This document shows, piece by piece, positions 52,079 to 61,614 of a stretch of 64,000 nt of DNA (within the stretch, counting starts at the first letter, position 1; each line of letters starts with the position of its first letter). Source of the DNA: Phenylobacterium sp. (lineage in GTDB: Bacteria > Pseudomonadota > Alphaproteobacteria > Caulobacterales > Caulobacteraceae); assembly GCF_013822795.1 (NCBI RefSeq), contig NZ_PNLB01000004.1, positions 173,347 to 237,346 on the forward strand, in the 5' to 3' direction. The notes beneath the pieces were generated by a model, which made no database searches, was not told the DNA's origin, and worked only from the letters and a program-made list of their open reading frames with translations. The position numbers were made by a program, and so were the translations under genes.

Positions 52079-52834
52079 ATGGAAAGCTTCGCCGCCGCCA
52101 ATCAGGTCTACGCCGCCGGGCTGATCTTCGCCCGGGTGGGCGCGATCATCATGCTGCTGCCCGGCTTCGGCGACACCAGCGTGCCGCCGCGCATCCGCCT
52201 GTCGTTCGCCTTCCTGATGGCGCTGATGCTGATGCCCATCGTGGCCAAGGGCCTGCCGGTGCCGGGCGAGGTGTCGGGCGTGGCCGGCGCGGTGATCAAG
52301 GAGCTGCTGATCGGGCTGATAATCGGCACGATCCTCAAGCTGTTCTTGTCGTCGCTGTCGACCGCAGGGGAAATCATCTCGATCCAGACGACGCTGTCCT
52401 TCGCCCAGACGGCCGCGCCCGGCCAAGCGACGCCGTCGACGACGCTCGGCACCTTCCTGATGCTGATCGGGGTGACCCTGATCATGGCGACCGACCTGCA
52501 CCACATGTTCCTGGCCGCGATCGTGCACTCGTACGCGGTGTTTCCGTTCACCCGCGAGCTGGCGATCGCCGACAGCACCCAGCTGGCCGTGCAGACGGTG
52601 GCCGGCTCGTTCCGGCTTGGCCTGCAGCTGGCCGCGCCGGTGGTGGTGTTCTCGGTGATCTTCAACGTCGCCGCCGGCCTGGTCGGGCGGGTGATGCCGC
52701 AGTTCCAGGTGTTCTTCGTCGTCACCCCGCTGATCGTGCTGCTGGGCCTGTCGATTTTTGCGCTTAGCCTGGGCGTGATCGGCATGGTCTGGCTCAACCG
52801 CTATCGCGAGCTCGTCTCGCTGTTCCTCGGCTAG
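52079..52834 (+). CDS. fliR: Flagellar export apparatus protein FliR
   Basis: A 251-residue polytopic membrane protein. The FliR pattern shows ARVGAIIMLLPGFGDTSVPPRIRLSFAFLMAL, ELLIGLIIGTILKLFLSSLSTAGEIIS, and PVVVFSVIFNVAAGLVGRVMPQFQVFFVVTPLIVLLGLSIF. It completes the export gate with FliP and FliQ. It lies 3 bases before flhB. Confidence 0.97.
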   Translation: MESFAAANQVYAAGLIFARVGAIIMLLPGFGDTSVPPRIRLSFAFLMALMLMPIVAKGLPVPGEVSGVAGAVIKELLIGLIIGTILKLFLSSLSTAGEIISIQTTLSFAQTAAPGQATPSTTLGTFLMLIGVTLIMATDLHHMFLAAIVHSYAVFPFTRELAIADSTQLAVQTVAGSFRLGLQLAAPVVVFSVIFNVAAGLVGRVMPQFQVFFVVTPLIVLLGLSIFALSLGVIGMVWLNRYRELVSLFLG

Positions 52835-52837
52835 GTC

Positions 52838-53926
52838 ATGGCCGACGAACAGGACGCAGCCTCCAAGACAGAAGAGGCGACACCCCAGAAACTCGCCAAG
52901 GCGCGCGAGAAGGGCGATGTCGCCAAGACCCCCGACCTGGCGACGCTGGCCTCGTTCGCCGGGGCCGCGGCGGTGATCGCCATCGCCGGCGGCTGGATGT
53001 CACGCAACCTGGCGGCCGAGTTGCTGCCTTTCATCTCACGGCCCGAGAGCATCAGCCTGGAAGGGCACGGCGCCATCGACGTCGCCCGCCACGCAGCCCG
53101 CGCCGCCGCGCCGATCCTGCTTGGGGTGATGGTGGTGGCGGCGATCATGGGCGCGGCCGGCAACATCGTGCAGACCGGACTTCTCTACAGCCCCGAGAAG
53201 ATCAAGCCCGACTGGAAGAAGGTCTCGCCGATGGCGGGCCTGAAGCGCACGCTGGGGCCGGACGGCCTGATGCAGTTCTTCAAGTCGATCGTGAAGATCA
53301 TCATGGTCGGCTGGGTCGGCTGGGTGGTGATGAAGCCGTACATCTACCCGCTGAAGGAGCTGGCCGCCCTCGACCCCGCCGCCATGCTGCCGTTGATGGT
53401 CGAGATCCTGCGGAAGCTGGTCTTCGCCACGGCCGGTCTGATGCTGGTGATCGCCGGGTTCGACTGGTTTTGGCAGCGTCAGCGCTTCCTCAAGCGCATG
53501 CGGATGACCAAGGAAGAGCAGAAGGAAGAGTTCAAGAACGCGGAAGGCGATCCTCACTTCAAGGCCAAGCGCCGGCAGATCGCCATCCAGCGCTCGCGCC
53601 GCCGGATGATGGCCGCGGTGCCCAACGCGACCATGGTGGTCATGAACCCGACCCACTACGCCGTGGCGCTGCGCTACGAGGCCGGCGAGACCAACGCGCC
53701 GCAGTGCGTCGCCAAGGGTATGGACGCCGTCGCGCTGAAGATCCGGGCCCTGGCCGAGGAGCACGGCGTGCCGGTGATCGAGGACCCGCCGCTGGCCCGC
53801 GCGCTCTACGCGGCGGTCGAACTCGACGACTTCATTCCGCCCGCTCACTACGAAGCCGTGGCCAAGCTGATCGGCTTCATCATGCAGAGCAGCGCCCGGG
53901 TGGCCGCAAAGGCCCGCCACCACTGA
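52838..53926 (+). CDS. flhB: Flagellar export switch protein FlhB
   Basis: A 362-residue protein with four helices and a cytoplasmic, autocleaving domain. The N-terminus EQDAASKTEEATPQKLAKAREKGDVAKTPDL is canonical; the cleavage motif NPTHYAVALRY begins at Asn270. The C-terminal part switches export from hook to filament substrates. It is followed 18 bases later by cckA, the pairing known from Caulobacter crescentus. Confidence 0.97.
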   Translation: MADEQDAASKTEEATPQKLAKAREKGDVAKTPDLATLASFAGAAAVIAIAGGWMSRNLAAELLPFISRPESISLEGHGAIDVARHAARAAAPILLGVMVVAAIMGAAGNIVQTGLLYSPEKIKPDWKKVSPMAGLKRTLGPDGLMQFFKSIVKIIMVGWVGWVVMKPYIYPLKELAALDPAAMLPLMVEILRKLVFATAGLMLVIAGFDWFWQRQRFLKRMRMTKEEQKEEFKNAEGDPHFKAKRRQIAIQRSRRRMMAAVPNATMVVMNPTHYAVALRYEAGETNAPQCVAKGMDAVALKIRALAEEHGVPVIEDPPLARALYAAVELDDFIPPAHYEAVAKLIGFIMQSSARVAAKARHH

Positions 53927-53944
53927 GAAATATGAGAACATTGC

Positions 53945-56071
53945 GTGACTGATTCGCCGGAGGCGCAGGCCTCCCCGCTCGAATTCAACCGGGACCGTCG
54001 CATGGCCAAGCCCAAGACGCAGGACCGCGCGGCCCGCCGCTTCGACCCGATGACGGCGCTCGCGGTGCTGTGCTTTCTCGCCGCGGTGGGCTTTGCGGCC
54101 GTGCCGGCCTTCCACGCCGGCCCGGCCACCCGCGCCGGGGTGATGCTCTTGATCGGCCTGTTCGGGGTGGCGTGCCTGGGCCTGTTTGCGCTGCGCAACT
54201 CGGCTGAGCCTGCGGTGGCCGGCGAGCCCGGCGCCGACCAGATGGTCGACGCCCTGACCGAGCCGGCCGCGATCGCCGCCGCCGATGGGCGTATCCACGC
54301 GGCCAATGCGGCGTGGCGTTCGCTGCTGGGCGCGGCGGCCCGCCTGCCCAAGGGCGGCTCGTCGGCCGCCAGCCTGTTCTCGGCCCTGACTGCGGCGCGC
54401 CGTGGCGAGACGGCCCAGGCCTCGATCCGCAACAACGGCTCCGAGCACTCGGCCACCGTCGCGCCGTTGGGGGAGCGTCGCTTCCTGGTGCGCCTGGCCG
54501 AAGCTCCGCCGCTCGCCTTGCCGTCGGCGGCGGCCGAGGTGCTGCAGGCGTTCAACTCCGCCAAGCCGCCGCCGCCCAAGGTGCTGGACGCTTTCGCCGC
54601 CGCCTCGCCGTTCGGCGCGGCGCTGTTGGACGGAGACGACCCGTTCGAGGCGACGATCATCGAGGCCAATCCGGCTCTGGCCGGCCTGTCCGGCGGCGGC
54701 GCCAGCGGTTCACGCTTCGGCGACCTGATCGACGCGGCCTCCCGCGCCGACGCTGCGCAGAAGCTGGCCGAAGGACATGTGGGCGTGCTCGAGGTGCGTT
54801 TGGCGCACGATCAGGCCAAAATCGCCCACCTCTATCTGTCCAAGAGCGACGGCCGCTGGGTGGCCTACTTGGTCGACGTCTCCGAGCAGAAGCAGATCGA
54901 GCTGCAGCTGTCGCAGAGCCAGAAGATGCAGGCCATCGGCCAACTGGCCGGCGGCGTCGCCCATGACTTCAACAACCTGCTGACCGCGATCTTCTTCCAA
55001 CTCGACGTGCTGGCCCAGCGCCACCCGGTCGGCGACCCCTCGTACGAGGGGCTGAACGAGATTCGCTCGACCTCGACCCGCGCCGCCGACCTGGTCCGCA
55101 AGCTGCTGGCCTTTTCGCGCAAGCAGACGGTGCAGCGCGAGACTCTCGATCTCGGCGAACTGATCAGCGAGTCCGAGGTGCTGCTGCGGCGCGTGCTCTA
55201 CGAGGACGTGAAACTGGAGACCGAGTACGGCCGCAACCTGCCGCACGTGCGCGCCGACCGCAGCCAGATCGAGACCGCGGTCATGAACCTGGCGGTCAAC
55301 GCGCGCGACGCGGTGCGCGCGCATGGCGGCGGCGTGGTCCGCATCCGCCTGGCCCGGCTGACCCAGGAGGAGGCGTCCGCGCAGGGCTATCCGGCCGCCA
55401 AGGGCGACCAGGCGCTGATCGAGGTCTCGGACGATGGTCCGGGCATCCCGCCCGAGGTGATGGACAAGATTTTCGACCCGTTCTTCACCACCAAGCCGGT
55501 GGGCGAGGGGACGGGCCTGGGCCTGGCCACCGTCTACGGCATCGTCAAGCAGTCAGACGGCTGGATCAGCGTCGCCTCCAAACCCGGTGAAGGCGCGGCG
55601 TTCAGGATCTTCCTGCCGGTCCACATCCCGACGGCCGCTTCGCCGGCCCCGACGCCGGCCGCCAACAAAGCGCCGCCGAAGGCGCGCGACCTCTCGGGCG
55701 CCGGCCGCATCCTGTTCGTCGAGGACGAGGACGCCGTCCGCACCGTGGCCGCCAAGCTGCTGCGGGCTCGCGGCTACGAGGTGATCGAGGCCGGATCGGG
55801 CGAGGAAGCGCTGGAGCTGGCCGAGCAGCACGCCGGACAGATCGACCTGATGATCTCGGACGTGGTGATGCCGGGCATGCAGGGCCCGGATCTGCTGAAG
55901 CACGCCCGCGCCTATCTGGCAGGCGCGCCGGTGATGTTCATCTCCGGCTATGCCGAGGCCGAGTTCTCGAACCTGCTGGAAGGCGAGGAAAACGTTTCGT
56001 TCCTGCCCAAGCCGATCGACATCAAGACGCTGGCCGAACGGGTGAAGCAGGAACTCCAGAAGGCGGCCTAG
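53945..56071 (+). CDS. cckA: Cell-cycle hybrid histidine kinase CckA
   Basis: A 708-residue kinase/phosphatase that, through ChpT, sets CtrA and CpdR phosphorylation. Two N-terminal helices (about 38-57 and 66-83), two PAS-like regions (about 95-180 and 210-310), HisKA with [15 protein letters not shown] (His340), the ATPase domain [39 protein letters not shown] (split N, G1, F, G2 boxes), and a receiver with Asp639 in MISDVVMPG. From the alternative ATG at 54002 the phospho-sites would be His321 and Asp620, close to 322 and 623 in C. crescentus (691 residues), so that start is a strong rival. Operon spacing (18 bases) favours the GTG used here. Confidence 0.95.
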   Translation: MTDSPEAQASPLEFNRDRRMAKPKTQDRAARRFDPMTALAVLCFLAAVGFAAVPAFHAGPATRAGVMLLIGLFGVACLGLFALRNSAEPAVAGEPGADQMVDALTEPAAIAAADGRIHAANAAWRSLLGAAARLPKGGSSAASLFSALTAARRGETAQASIRNNGSEHSATVAPLGERRFLVRLAEAPPLALPSAAAEVLQAFNSAKPPPPKVLDAFAAASPFGAALLDGDDPFEATIIEANPALAGLSGGGASGSRFGDLIDAASRADAAQKLAEGHVGVLEVRLAHDQAKIAHLYLSKSDGRWVAYLVDVSEQKQIELQLSQSQKMQAIGQLAGGVAHDFNNLLTAIFFQLDVLAQRHPVGDPSYEGLNEIRSTSTRAADLVRKLLAFSRKQTVQRETLDLGELISESEVLLRRVLYEDVKLETEYGRNLPHVRADRSQIETAVMNLAVNARDAVRAHGGGVVRIRLARLTQEEASAQGYPAAKGDQALIEVSDDGPGIPPEVMDKIFDPFFTTKPVGEGTGLGLATVYGIVKQSDGWISVASKPGEGAAFRIFLPVHIPTAASPAPTPAANKAPPKARDLSGAGRILFVEDEDAVRTVAAKLLRARGYEVIEAGSGEEALELAEQHAGQIDLMISDVVMPGMQGPDLLKHARAYLAGAPVMFISGYAEAEFSNLLEGEENVSFLPKPIDIKTLAERVKQELQKAA

Positions 56072-56122
56072 CGTTTGGGCGCAGATTGGCCTTGGCGGGG
56101 GCGTCGATGCTAAGCGGTGGGC

Positions 56123-57043
56123 ATGCAGGGAATTGAACACGAGATCGCCACCCGTTTGAATCAGACGGTTCGCTCCGACGAGAACGTCTTCCACAAGTTC
56201 ATGGACGCGGCCGGCGACCTGGCCGTGAACCTCGTGGTCGCCGTCATCATCCTGACCGTCACCTGGTGGGCGGCGGGCTGGGCCGCGCGGTTGGTGCGGC
56301 GGCTGATCGCCCGGGTGCACGGCGGCGGACCGCCCGACGTGACGTTGCAGGGTTTCGCCGGCTCGGCGGCCCGCTACTTGGTGATGATCGTCGGCATCAT
56401 CGCGGTGCTGCAGCAACTCGGCGTCCAGACGACCTCGATCCTGGCGGTCCTGGGCGCGGCGTCACTGGCGGTCGGTCTGGCGCTGCAGGGCACGTTGAGC
56501 AACGTCGCAGCCGGCGTGATGCTGTTGCTGTTCCGACCCTATCGGGTCGGCGACGTGATCGAGGTGGCCGGGCGCACCGGCACGGTGCGGACGCTGGACC
56601 TGTTCGTCACCGAGCTGACCACCCCCGATAACCTCAAGGTCGTCCTGCCCAACGGCAAGGTGTTCGGCGACGTGATCGTCAACACCAGCTACCACAGCCG
56701 CCGCCGCGTCGACGCGGTGATCAAGACCGACCTGAAGCGCGACGTGCCGGCGCTGATGGAGGGCCTCAAGGCCCGCGCCGAGGCCAATCCCCTGGTGCTC
56801 AAGGACCCGGCTCCGGCGGTCGAACTGACGGGGATGTCCGAGGCCTTCGTCGAAGTGACCGTGCGGGCCTGGGTGGAGTCCGGCGACTTCGGAGCCGTGA
56901 AGGCCGACATGATGCTGGCGGGCCGTTTCCTGGCCGAGGGCGCAGAGCAATTGCCGGCGCTGCCCGCGCCGCGCGCCAAACCCGCCGCGCCGAAGAAAAA
57001 GGCCCGCCCGACCTTGAGCGATCGGCTGCGCGCTAAGCCTTAA
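56123..57043 (+). CDS. MscS-family mechanosensitive channel
   Basis: A 306-residue inner-membrane channel protecting against hypo-osmotic shock. Three hydrophobic helices (about 33-55, 78-98, 103-130), the third being the pore helix LAVLGAASLAVGLALQGTLSNVAAGVML with the glycine/alanine packing pattern. The beta domain starts FRPYRVGDVIEVAG and includes TELTTPDNLKVVLPNG. A basic tail (AKPAAPKKKARPTLSDRL) ends it. A GTG two codons earlier (56117) is an alternative start. Confidence 0.94.
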   Translation: MQGIEHEIATRLNQTVRSDENVFHKFMDAAGDLAVNLVVAVIILTVTWWAAGWAARLVRRLIARVHGGGPPDVTLQGFAGSAARYLVMIVGIIAVLQQLGVQTTSILAVLGAASLAVGLALQGTLSNVAAGVMLLLFRPYRVGDVIEVAGRTGTVRTLDLFVTELTTPDNLKVVLPNGKVFGDVIVNTSYHSRRRVDAVIKTDLKRDVPALMEGLKARAEANPLVLKDPAPAVELTGMSEAFVEVTVRAWVESGDFGAVKADMMLAGRFLAEGAEQLPALPAPRAKPAAPKKKARPTLSDRLRAKP

Positions 57044-58244
57044 GGATCGATCGCGCGGCGTGGACGCCGGTAGCGAAGCACGCCTGCAGCAGGTAGCCGC
57101 CGGTCGGGGCCTCCCAGTCGAGCATCTCGCCTGCGACGTAGACGCCGGGAACAGCGCGCAGCATCAGATCGCCATCGACGGCGGCCTGTGTGACGCCTCC
57201 GGCGGACGAGATCGCGCGGTCCAGCGGCCGCATGCCGGTCAACCGCAAGGGAGCGGTCTTGATCGCCCGCGCCAAGGCCCCCGGCTCGCGCGGCAGGTCG
57301 ACGCCATGCGCCTCCCGCAGCAGATTGATCGCCAGCGGCGACAGTCCGGCCGCCTTACGCAGGAGGTTGGTCGTCGACTGGCCGCCGGCCGCCCGATGCA
57401 GCCGATCGGTGAGCTTGGCGCGGCTGACATCTGGGGTGAGATCGGCCTCCAGCGTTACGGCTCCGTCTGTAGCCAACGCTTCACGCAGACTGGCCGACAG
57501 GGCGTAGATCGCGCCGCCCTCAATGCCATAGGCGGCGATCATCGCCTCGCCCCGCACCGTCCGGCCATCGAACGTCAGGGCGATGTTCTTCAGCGGCTCG
57601 CCGGCGAAGCGCTCGGCGAACATCGCGCTCCAGCCGACATCGAACCCGCTGTTGGCGCTCTGAAACGGCGCCAGGGCGACGCCCCTGTCCGCGAGCAGCG
57701 AGGCCCACCCGCCCGTCGAGCCGAGCTTCGGCCAGCTGGCGCCGCCGAGCGCCAGGATCGTGGCGTCGGGGACCGCGGTCTCGATCGCGTCGTCCGCGCC
57801 GGCGAACAGCAGGCCGCCGGCGGCGTCCCAGCCGCGCCACTCGCGCCGCAGCCGCAGCTCGACCCCTTGCGCGGACAGGCGCGCCAGCCAGGCGCGCAGC
57901 AGGGGAGAGGCTTTGAGCGCCTTGGGGAACACCCGGCCGCTGGAGCCGACGAAGGTCTCCTGTCCCAGGCCCTGCGCCCAGGCCTGAAGGTCGGCTGGAG
58001 AGAACGCCTCGATCATCGGCTTCAGCCAGCTGGCCGCTTCGCCGTAGCGTCCGACGAATGTCGCCAGCTCTTCAGAGTGGGTGAGGTTGAGCCCCCCGCG
58101 ACCGGCCATCAGGAATTTGCGGCCGAGCGTCGGCATGCGCTCGTAGAGCGTCACCTTGGCGCCGGCCGCGCTTAGGGTCTCGGCGGCGATCAGGCCTGCT
58201 GGGCCGCCGCCGACGACCGCGATGGTCTTCAGGGAAGTGGACAT
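57033..58244 (-). CDS. FAD-dependent oxidoreductase (HI0933/TIGR03862-like)
   Basis: A 403-residue flavoprotein. The N-terminal FAD-binding Rossmann motif is IAVVGGGPAGLIAAETLSAAG, followed by YERMPTLGRKFLMAGRGGLNLTHSEE, a signature of the HI0933/TIGR03862 family. The C-terminus shows the second dinucleotide site GVYVAGEMLDWEAPTGGYLLQACFATG. Function of the family is not established. The end overlaps the MscS gene by 11 bases. Confidence 0.92.
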   Translation of the reverse strand: MSTSLKTIAVVGGGPAGLIAAETLSAAGAKVTLYERMPTLGRKFLMAGRGGLNLTHSEELATFVGRYGEAASWLKPMIEAFSPADLQAWAQGLGQETFVGSSGRVFPKALKASPLLRAWLARLSAQGVELRLRREWRGWDAAGGLLFAGADDAIETAVPDATILALGGASWPKLGSTGGWASLLADRGVALAPFQSANSGFDVGWSAMFAERFAGEPLKNIALTFDGRTVRGEAMIAAYGIEGGAIYALSASLREALATDGAVTLEADLTPDVSRAKLTDRLHRAAGGQSTTNLLRKAAGLSPLAINLLREAHGVDLPREPGALARAIKTAPLRLTGMRPLDRAISSAGGVTQAAVDGDLMLRAVPGVYVAGEMLDWEAPTGGYLLQACFATGVHAARSILKA

Positions 58245-58283
58245 CGGCGAGGTCAGAGGCCGTTCCGCCGCAAAAGTCCAGTC

Positions 58284-58667
58284 TCAGGGCGCGAAGCTCG
58301 ACCGCGCCTTTACGCCCCAATGGCCGTCCTCGCAGGTGATCACGTAGATGGAGTCGAAGCCGCCGATGACGCTGCCATCCTTGCGGTAGCGGGTGAAGCG
58401 GGTGTCGAAGTGAACCTTGTCAGGGCCGGCGTGGATCACCTCTCGCCGCTCCCAGGCCGAATGGTCCCAGTCCGACAGCGGGCCCTTCTCGAACATCTGC
58501 GGCTGATGATAGCCGGGCTCGATCACCGTCAGGGTGTTGGAGGCCAATCGTACGCTCGGGAAATTGAAGGTCTGCTCGAACGCCGCCAAGTCGCGAGCGT
58601 TGAAGGCGGCCATGAAGGCGTCGGTGACGGCCAGGGCCGCTGCGATCTGTACGTCGAAATTCGGCAT
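58284..58667 (-). CDS. NTF2/SnoaL-like protein
   Basis: A 127-residue protein with a cone-like alpha/beta fold indicated by a leading helix (VTDAFMAAFNARDLAAFEQTFNFPSVRLA) and antiparallel strands (KVHFDTRFTRYRKDGSVIGGFDSIYVITCEDGHWGVKARS). This pattern is typical of NTF2-like, polyketide cyclase-type domains that bind small molecules. Its function is unknown. The gene is divergent from the RNA helicase gene, with 160 bases between them. Confidence 0.8.
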   Translation of the reverse strand: MPNFDVQIAAALAVTDAFMAAFNARDLAAFEQTFNFPSVRLASNTLTVIEPGYHQPQMFEKGPLSDWDHSAWERREVIHAGPDKVHFDTRFTRYRKDGSVIGGFDSIYVITCEDGHWGVKARSSFAP

Positions 58668-58827
58668 ATCATCTCCCTTGATCAGACCAGCTTGGCACGT
58701 TTATTTCTGCGGCGCTTGCGCCCGGCGGTACGAATTCCGCGTTGTAAGGCTTGCCGTAGACGCCTGCTTGGCCTCTAAGGCGCGCCCGCGCTCTTTTTGT
58801 GTGTGGCGCGAACCTTCAAGGACGACC

Positions 58828-60735
58828 ATGGCCTTCCCTAACATCCATCCCGCCTTGGCGCGCGCGCTCGCGAGCCAGGGATACGAAGAACCCACCCCCG
58901 TCCAGGCGGCCGTCCTGACCGAGGAAGCCGAAGGCCGCGACCTGCTGGTTTCGGCCCAGACCGGGTCAGGCAAGACCGTCGCCTTCGGCCTGGCCGCCGG
59001 GCCGACCTTGCTGGGCGAGGAGCAGTGGTTTGGTCAGGCCGGTCCGCCGCTGGCGCTGGCCATCGCCCCCACCCGCGAGCTGGCCATGCAGGTCGCCCGC
59101 GAACTCAGCTGGCTCTATGGCCAGGCCGGGGCGAAGGTCGAGACCTGCGTCGGCGGCATGGATCCGCGCCGTGAGCAGCGCGCCCTGGCCGCCGGCTGCC
59201 ACATCCTGGTCGGCACGCCGGGCCGCCTGAAGGACCATCTGGAGCGCGGCAACCTCGATCTCGGCGCGCTGCGCGTGCTCGTCCTCGACGAGGCCGACGA
59301 GATGCTCGACATGGGCTTCCGCGAGGATCTGGAAGAAATCCTCGACTCCTCGCCGGTCGATCGACGCACGCTGCTGTTCTCGGCGACCATCGCCAAGGAT
59401 ATCGCCGCCCTCGCCAAGCGCTATCAGCGCAACGCCCTGCGCATCGACACCGTGCGCCGCGACGAACCGCATGGGGACATCGAATACCGCGCGATCCGCG
59501 TCGCGCCCAACGAGGTCGAGCTGGCCGTCGTCAACGTACTGCGCTTCTTCGAGGCCCCCGGCGCGCTGGTGTTCTGCAACACCCGCGACGGCGTGCGCCA
59601 CATGCATGCGGCGCTGCGCGAGCGCGGCTTCCAAGTCGTCGGCCTGTCGGGTGAGCTTGGCCAGCGCGAGCGCTCCGAAGCGCTGCAGGCGCTGCGCGAC
59701 GGGCATGCCCGCGTCTGCGTGGCGACCGACGTCGCCGCCCGCGGTCTCGACCTGCCCGACCTTGGCCTGGTGATCCACGCCGACCTGCCGATCAACAAGC
59801 CGGCCCTGCTGCACCGCTCGGGCCGCACCGGCCGCGCCGGTCGCAAGGGCACCTCGGTGCTGTTGGTGCCCTATACCCGCCGTCGCAAGGCCGAACAGCT
59901 GCTGGCCTCGGCCGGCGTGGACGTCCAATGGCAGGGTCCGCCGACCGCCGACGAGATCAAGGCCAAGGATCAGGCCCGGATGCTCGAGGACCCGATCCTC
60001 ACCGAAACGCCGGCCGAGGAAGACCTGGCCCTGGCGCGCTTGGTGCTGGAGACCCGTAGCGCCGAACAGGTGGCCGCCGCCCTCATGCGGCTCTACCGCC
60101 AGCGCCTGCCAGCCCCTGAAGAGCTCTATGACGACGCGCGGATGCGCGACGCCCAGGCTCGTGATCGTGAGCGTCCGCAGCGCGGCGATCGCTGGGAGCC
60201 GTCCGACCGCGAAGACGGTCCTGTTGGCCGTCCGCCGCGGCTGGCGCCGGAAGACGTCACCTGGTTCCGGATCACTGTCGGTCGCGACAAGAACGCCGAC
60301 CCCAAGTGGCTAATCCCGATGATCTGCCGCCTCGGCCACGTCACCAAGAAGGACATCGGCTCGATCCGCATCTTCGATCGCGAGACGAAGTTCGAGATTT
60401 CTAATGAAGCTGGGGGCAAGTTCGCGGCCGCGGTGAAGGCGACTGCGAACGACGAGATTAAGATCGAAGCCTCGGGCCCGCCCGGCGGCCCGACCTCGCC
60501 GCCGCGCGGCGGGCCGCACCGCAAGGGACCGCCGAGTGGCGATCGTCCCTTCCGCAAGGGGCCGCCTGGTGAAGGCAAACCCTACCGCAAGGGCCCGCCT
60601 GGTGAAGGCAAACCCTTCAGCAAGGGGCCGCCGCGCGATGGCGGCAAGCCCGCGTTCAAGGGCCCGCCCGGCTCGCCCGGTCCCAAGGGCGGCAAGCCGC
60701 CGTGGAAAAAGAAGGGCAACGATCAGCGCAGCTAG
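58828..60735 (+). CDS. DEAD-box RNA helicase with DbpA-like domain and repeat tail
   Basis: A 635-residue helicase from the ATG at 58828. Core motifs in order: Q motif (YEEPTPVQAAVL), I SAQTGSGKTVAF, Ia PTRELAMQV, II LDEADEML, III SATIA, IV LVFCNTRDG, V ATDVAARGLDLPDL, VI HRSGRTGRAGRKG. The C-terminal DbpA-type RNA-binding domain (about 470-550) has VTWFRITVGRDKNADPKWL and KDIGSIRIFDRETKFEI. A basic tail rich in Gly-Pro-Pro and Lys follows, with 11-residue repeats (see the repeat at 60562-60627). It probably acts in ribosome assembly or cold adaptation. Confidence 0.94.
   Translation: MAFPNIHPALARALASQGYEEPTPVQAAVLTEEAEGRDLLVSAQTGSGKTVAFGLAAGPTLLGEEQWFGQAGPPLALAIAPTRELAMQVARELSWLYGQAGAKVETCVGGMDPRREQRALAAGCHILVGTPGRLKDHLERGNLDLGALRVLVLDEADEMLDMGFREDLEEILDSSPVDRRTLLFSATIAKDIAALAKRYQRNALRIDTVRRDEPHGDIEYRAIRVAPNEVELAVVNVLRFFEAPGALVFCNTRDGVRHMHAALRERGFQVVGLSGELGQRERSEALQALRDGHARVCVATDVAARGLDLPDLGLVIHADLPINKPALLHRSGRTGRAGRKGTSVLLVPYTRRRKAEQLLASAGVDVQWQGPPTADEIKAKDQARMLEDPILTETPAEEDLALARLVLETRSAEQVAAALMRLYRQRLPAPEELYDDARMRDAQARDRERPQRGDRWEPSDREDGPVGRPPRLAPEDVTWFRITVGRDKNADPKWLIPMICRLGHVTKKDIGSIRIFDRETKFEISNEAGGKFAAAVKATANDEIKIEASGPPGGPTSPPRGGPHRKGPPSGDRPFRKGPPGEGKPYRKGPPGEGKPFSKGPPRDGGKPAFKGPPGSPGPKGGKPPWKKKGNDQRS
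60562..60627 (+). repeat. 33-base tandem repeat in helicase tail
   Basis: Two near-identical copies of a 33-base unit encode PGEGKPYRKGP-like 11-residue repeats (the segment ccgcctggtgaaggcaaacc begins at 60562 and again at 60595). Flanking degenerate KGPP units extend the low-complexity tail to about 60700. Copy number may vary between strains. Confidence 0.7.
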
Positions 60736-60822
60736 CCGTCTTGGTCCGGTCACAAAATCAGTCCTAGGCTAGGATCGCGCGTTCTTCTGGGAATGCGCGT
60801 CAGGGACGAAGGCGCAGGCCGG

Positions 60823-61554
60823 ATGACCGAGACCGAACGAGATCGACGCCTGACCCGCCTGCGCATCGTCGCACGGTGGGTCCCGGCGGTGCTGCTGATC
60901 GGCGCGGCGGTGGCGCTCTACGCCAGCGGCCTGGCCACCCTCTCCTTTGACAGCGTCCAGGCCAATGAGGTCCGGCTGCGCGACGAGGTCGCGGCCGCGC
61001 CGATGGCTGCGCTGGCGGTGTTTATCGGGCTCTACGCCGTGGCCACCGGCGCATTCGTGCCGCTCGGCCTCGTGCTCATGCTGGCGGGCGGCTTCCTGTT
61101 CGGCCCGCTGATCGGCGCGCTGGCGACCATTGTCGGATCGACGCTCGGCGCGATCATGACCTATCTGGCCGCTCGGTTCGCGGCCGGCGACAGCATCCGC
61201 CGGCTCCTGGCCAGCGGGCGGTTCCGCAAACTGATGGACGGTTTTGACCGCGCCCCCTTCCGCTACCTGCTGACTCTGCGCCTGGTGCCGCTCAGTCCGT
61301 TCGGCCTGGTGAACCTGGCGGCCGGCTGCGCGCGTGCGCCGTTCCGGGCCTATGTCGCAGCCACCGTCGTGGGCGCCGTGCCCTACTCGCTGATCTACAG
61401 TTATCTCGGCGCGGGTCTGGGCCAGGCCTTCCTGGGAGGACGGACGCTCGACGCCAGCCTGCTTCTGCGTCCGCAGGTGGCGCTGCCGCTGGCGGCGCTC
61501 GGCCTGCTGAGCCTGCTGAGCGGGCGGCTGAAACGTGGCGAGCAGCCGCTCTAG
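60823..61554 (+). CDS. TVP38/TMEM64-family membrane protein
   Basis: A 243-residue polytopic protein of the SNARE-associated (DedA-like) family. The conserved core is PLGLVLMLAGGFLFGPLIGALATIVGSTLGAIMTYLAARFA and FRYLLTLRLVPLSPFGLVNLAAGCARAPFRAY. It may move lipids or affect membrane homeostasis. The ATG at 60823 is favoured because the ten upstream residues lie outside the family start. Confidence 0.87.
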   Translation: MTETERDRRLTRLRIVARWVPAVLLIGAAVALYASGLATLSFDSVQANEVRLRDEVAAAPMAALAVFIGLYAVATGAFVPLGLVLMLAGGFLFGPLIGALATIVGSTLGAIMTYLAARFAAGDSIRRLLASGRFRKLMDGFDRAPFRYLLTLRLVPLSPFGLVNLAAGCARAPFRAYVAATVVGAVPYSLIYSYLGAGLGQAFLGGRTLDASLLLRPQVALPLAALGLLSLLSGRLKRGEQPL

Positions 61555-61614
61555 GCGCTCGACTCCGCCGCGTATCGCGGCCCATGATCGGCGCAGCCCT
61601 CCGAGGAGACCTCC

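Noticed and set aside
58780..58800. Terminator-like GC stretch plus TTTTT before the helicase gene.
   Set aside because: The stem is only 4-5 bp with a 2-4 base loop, too weak to call a terminator or attenuator.
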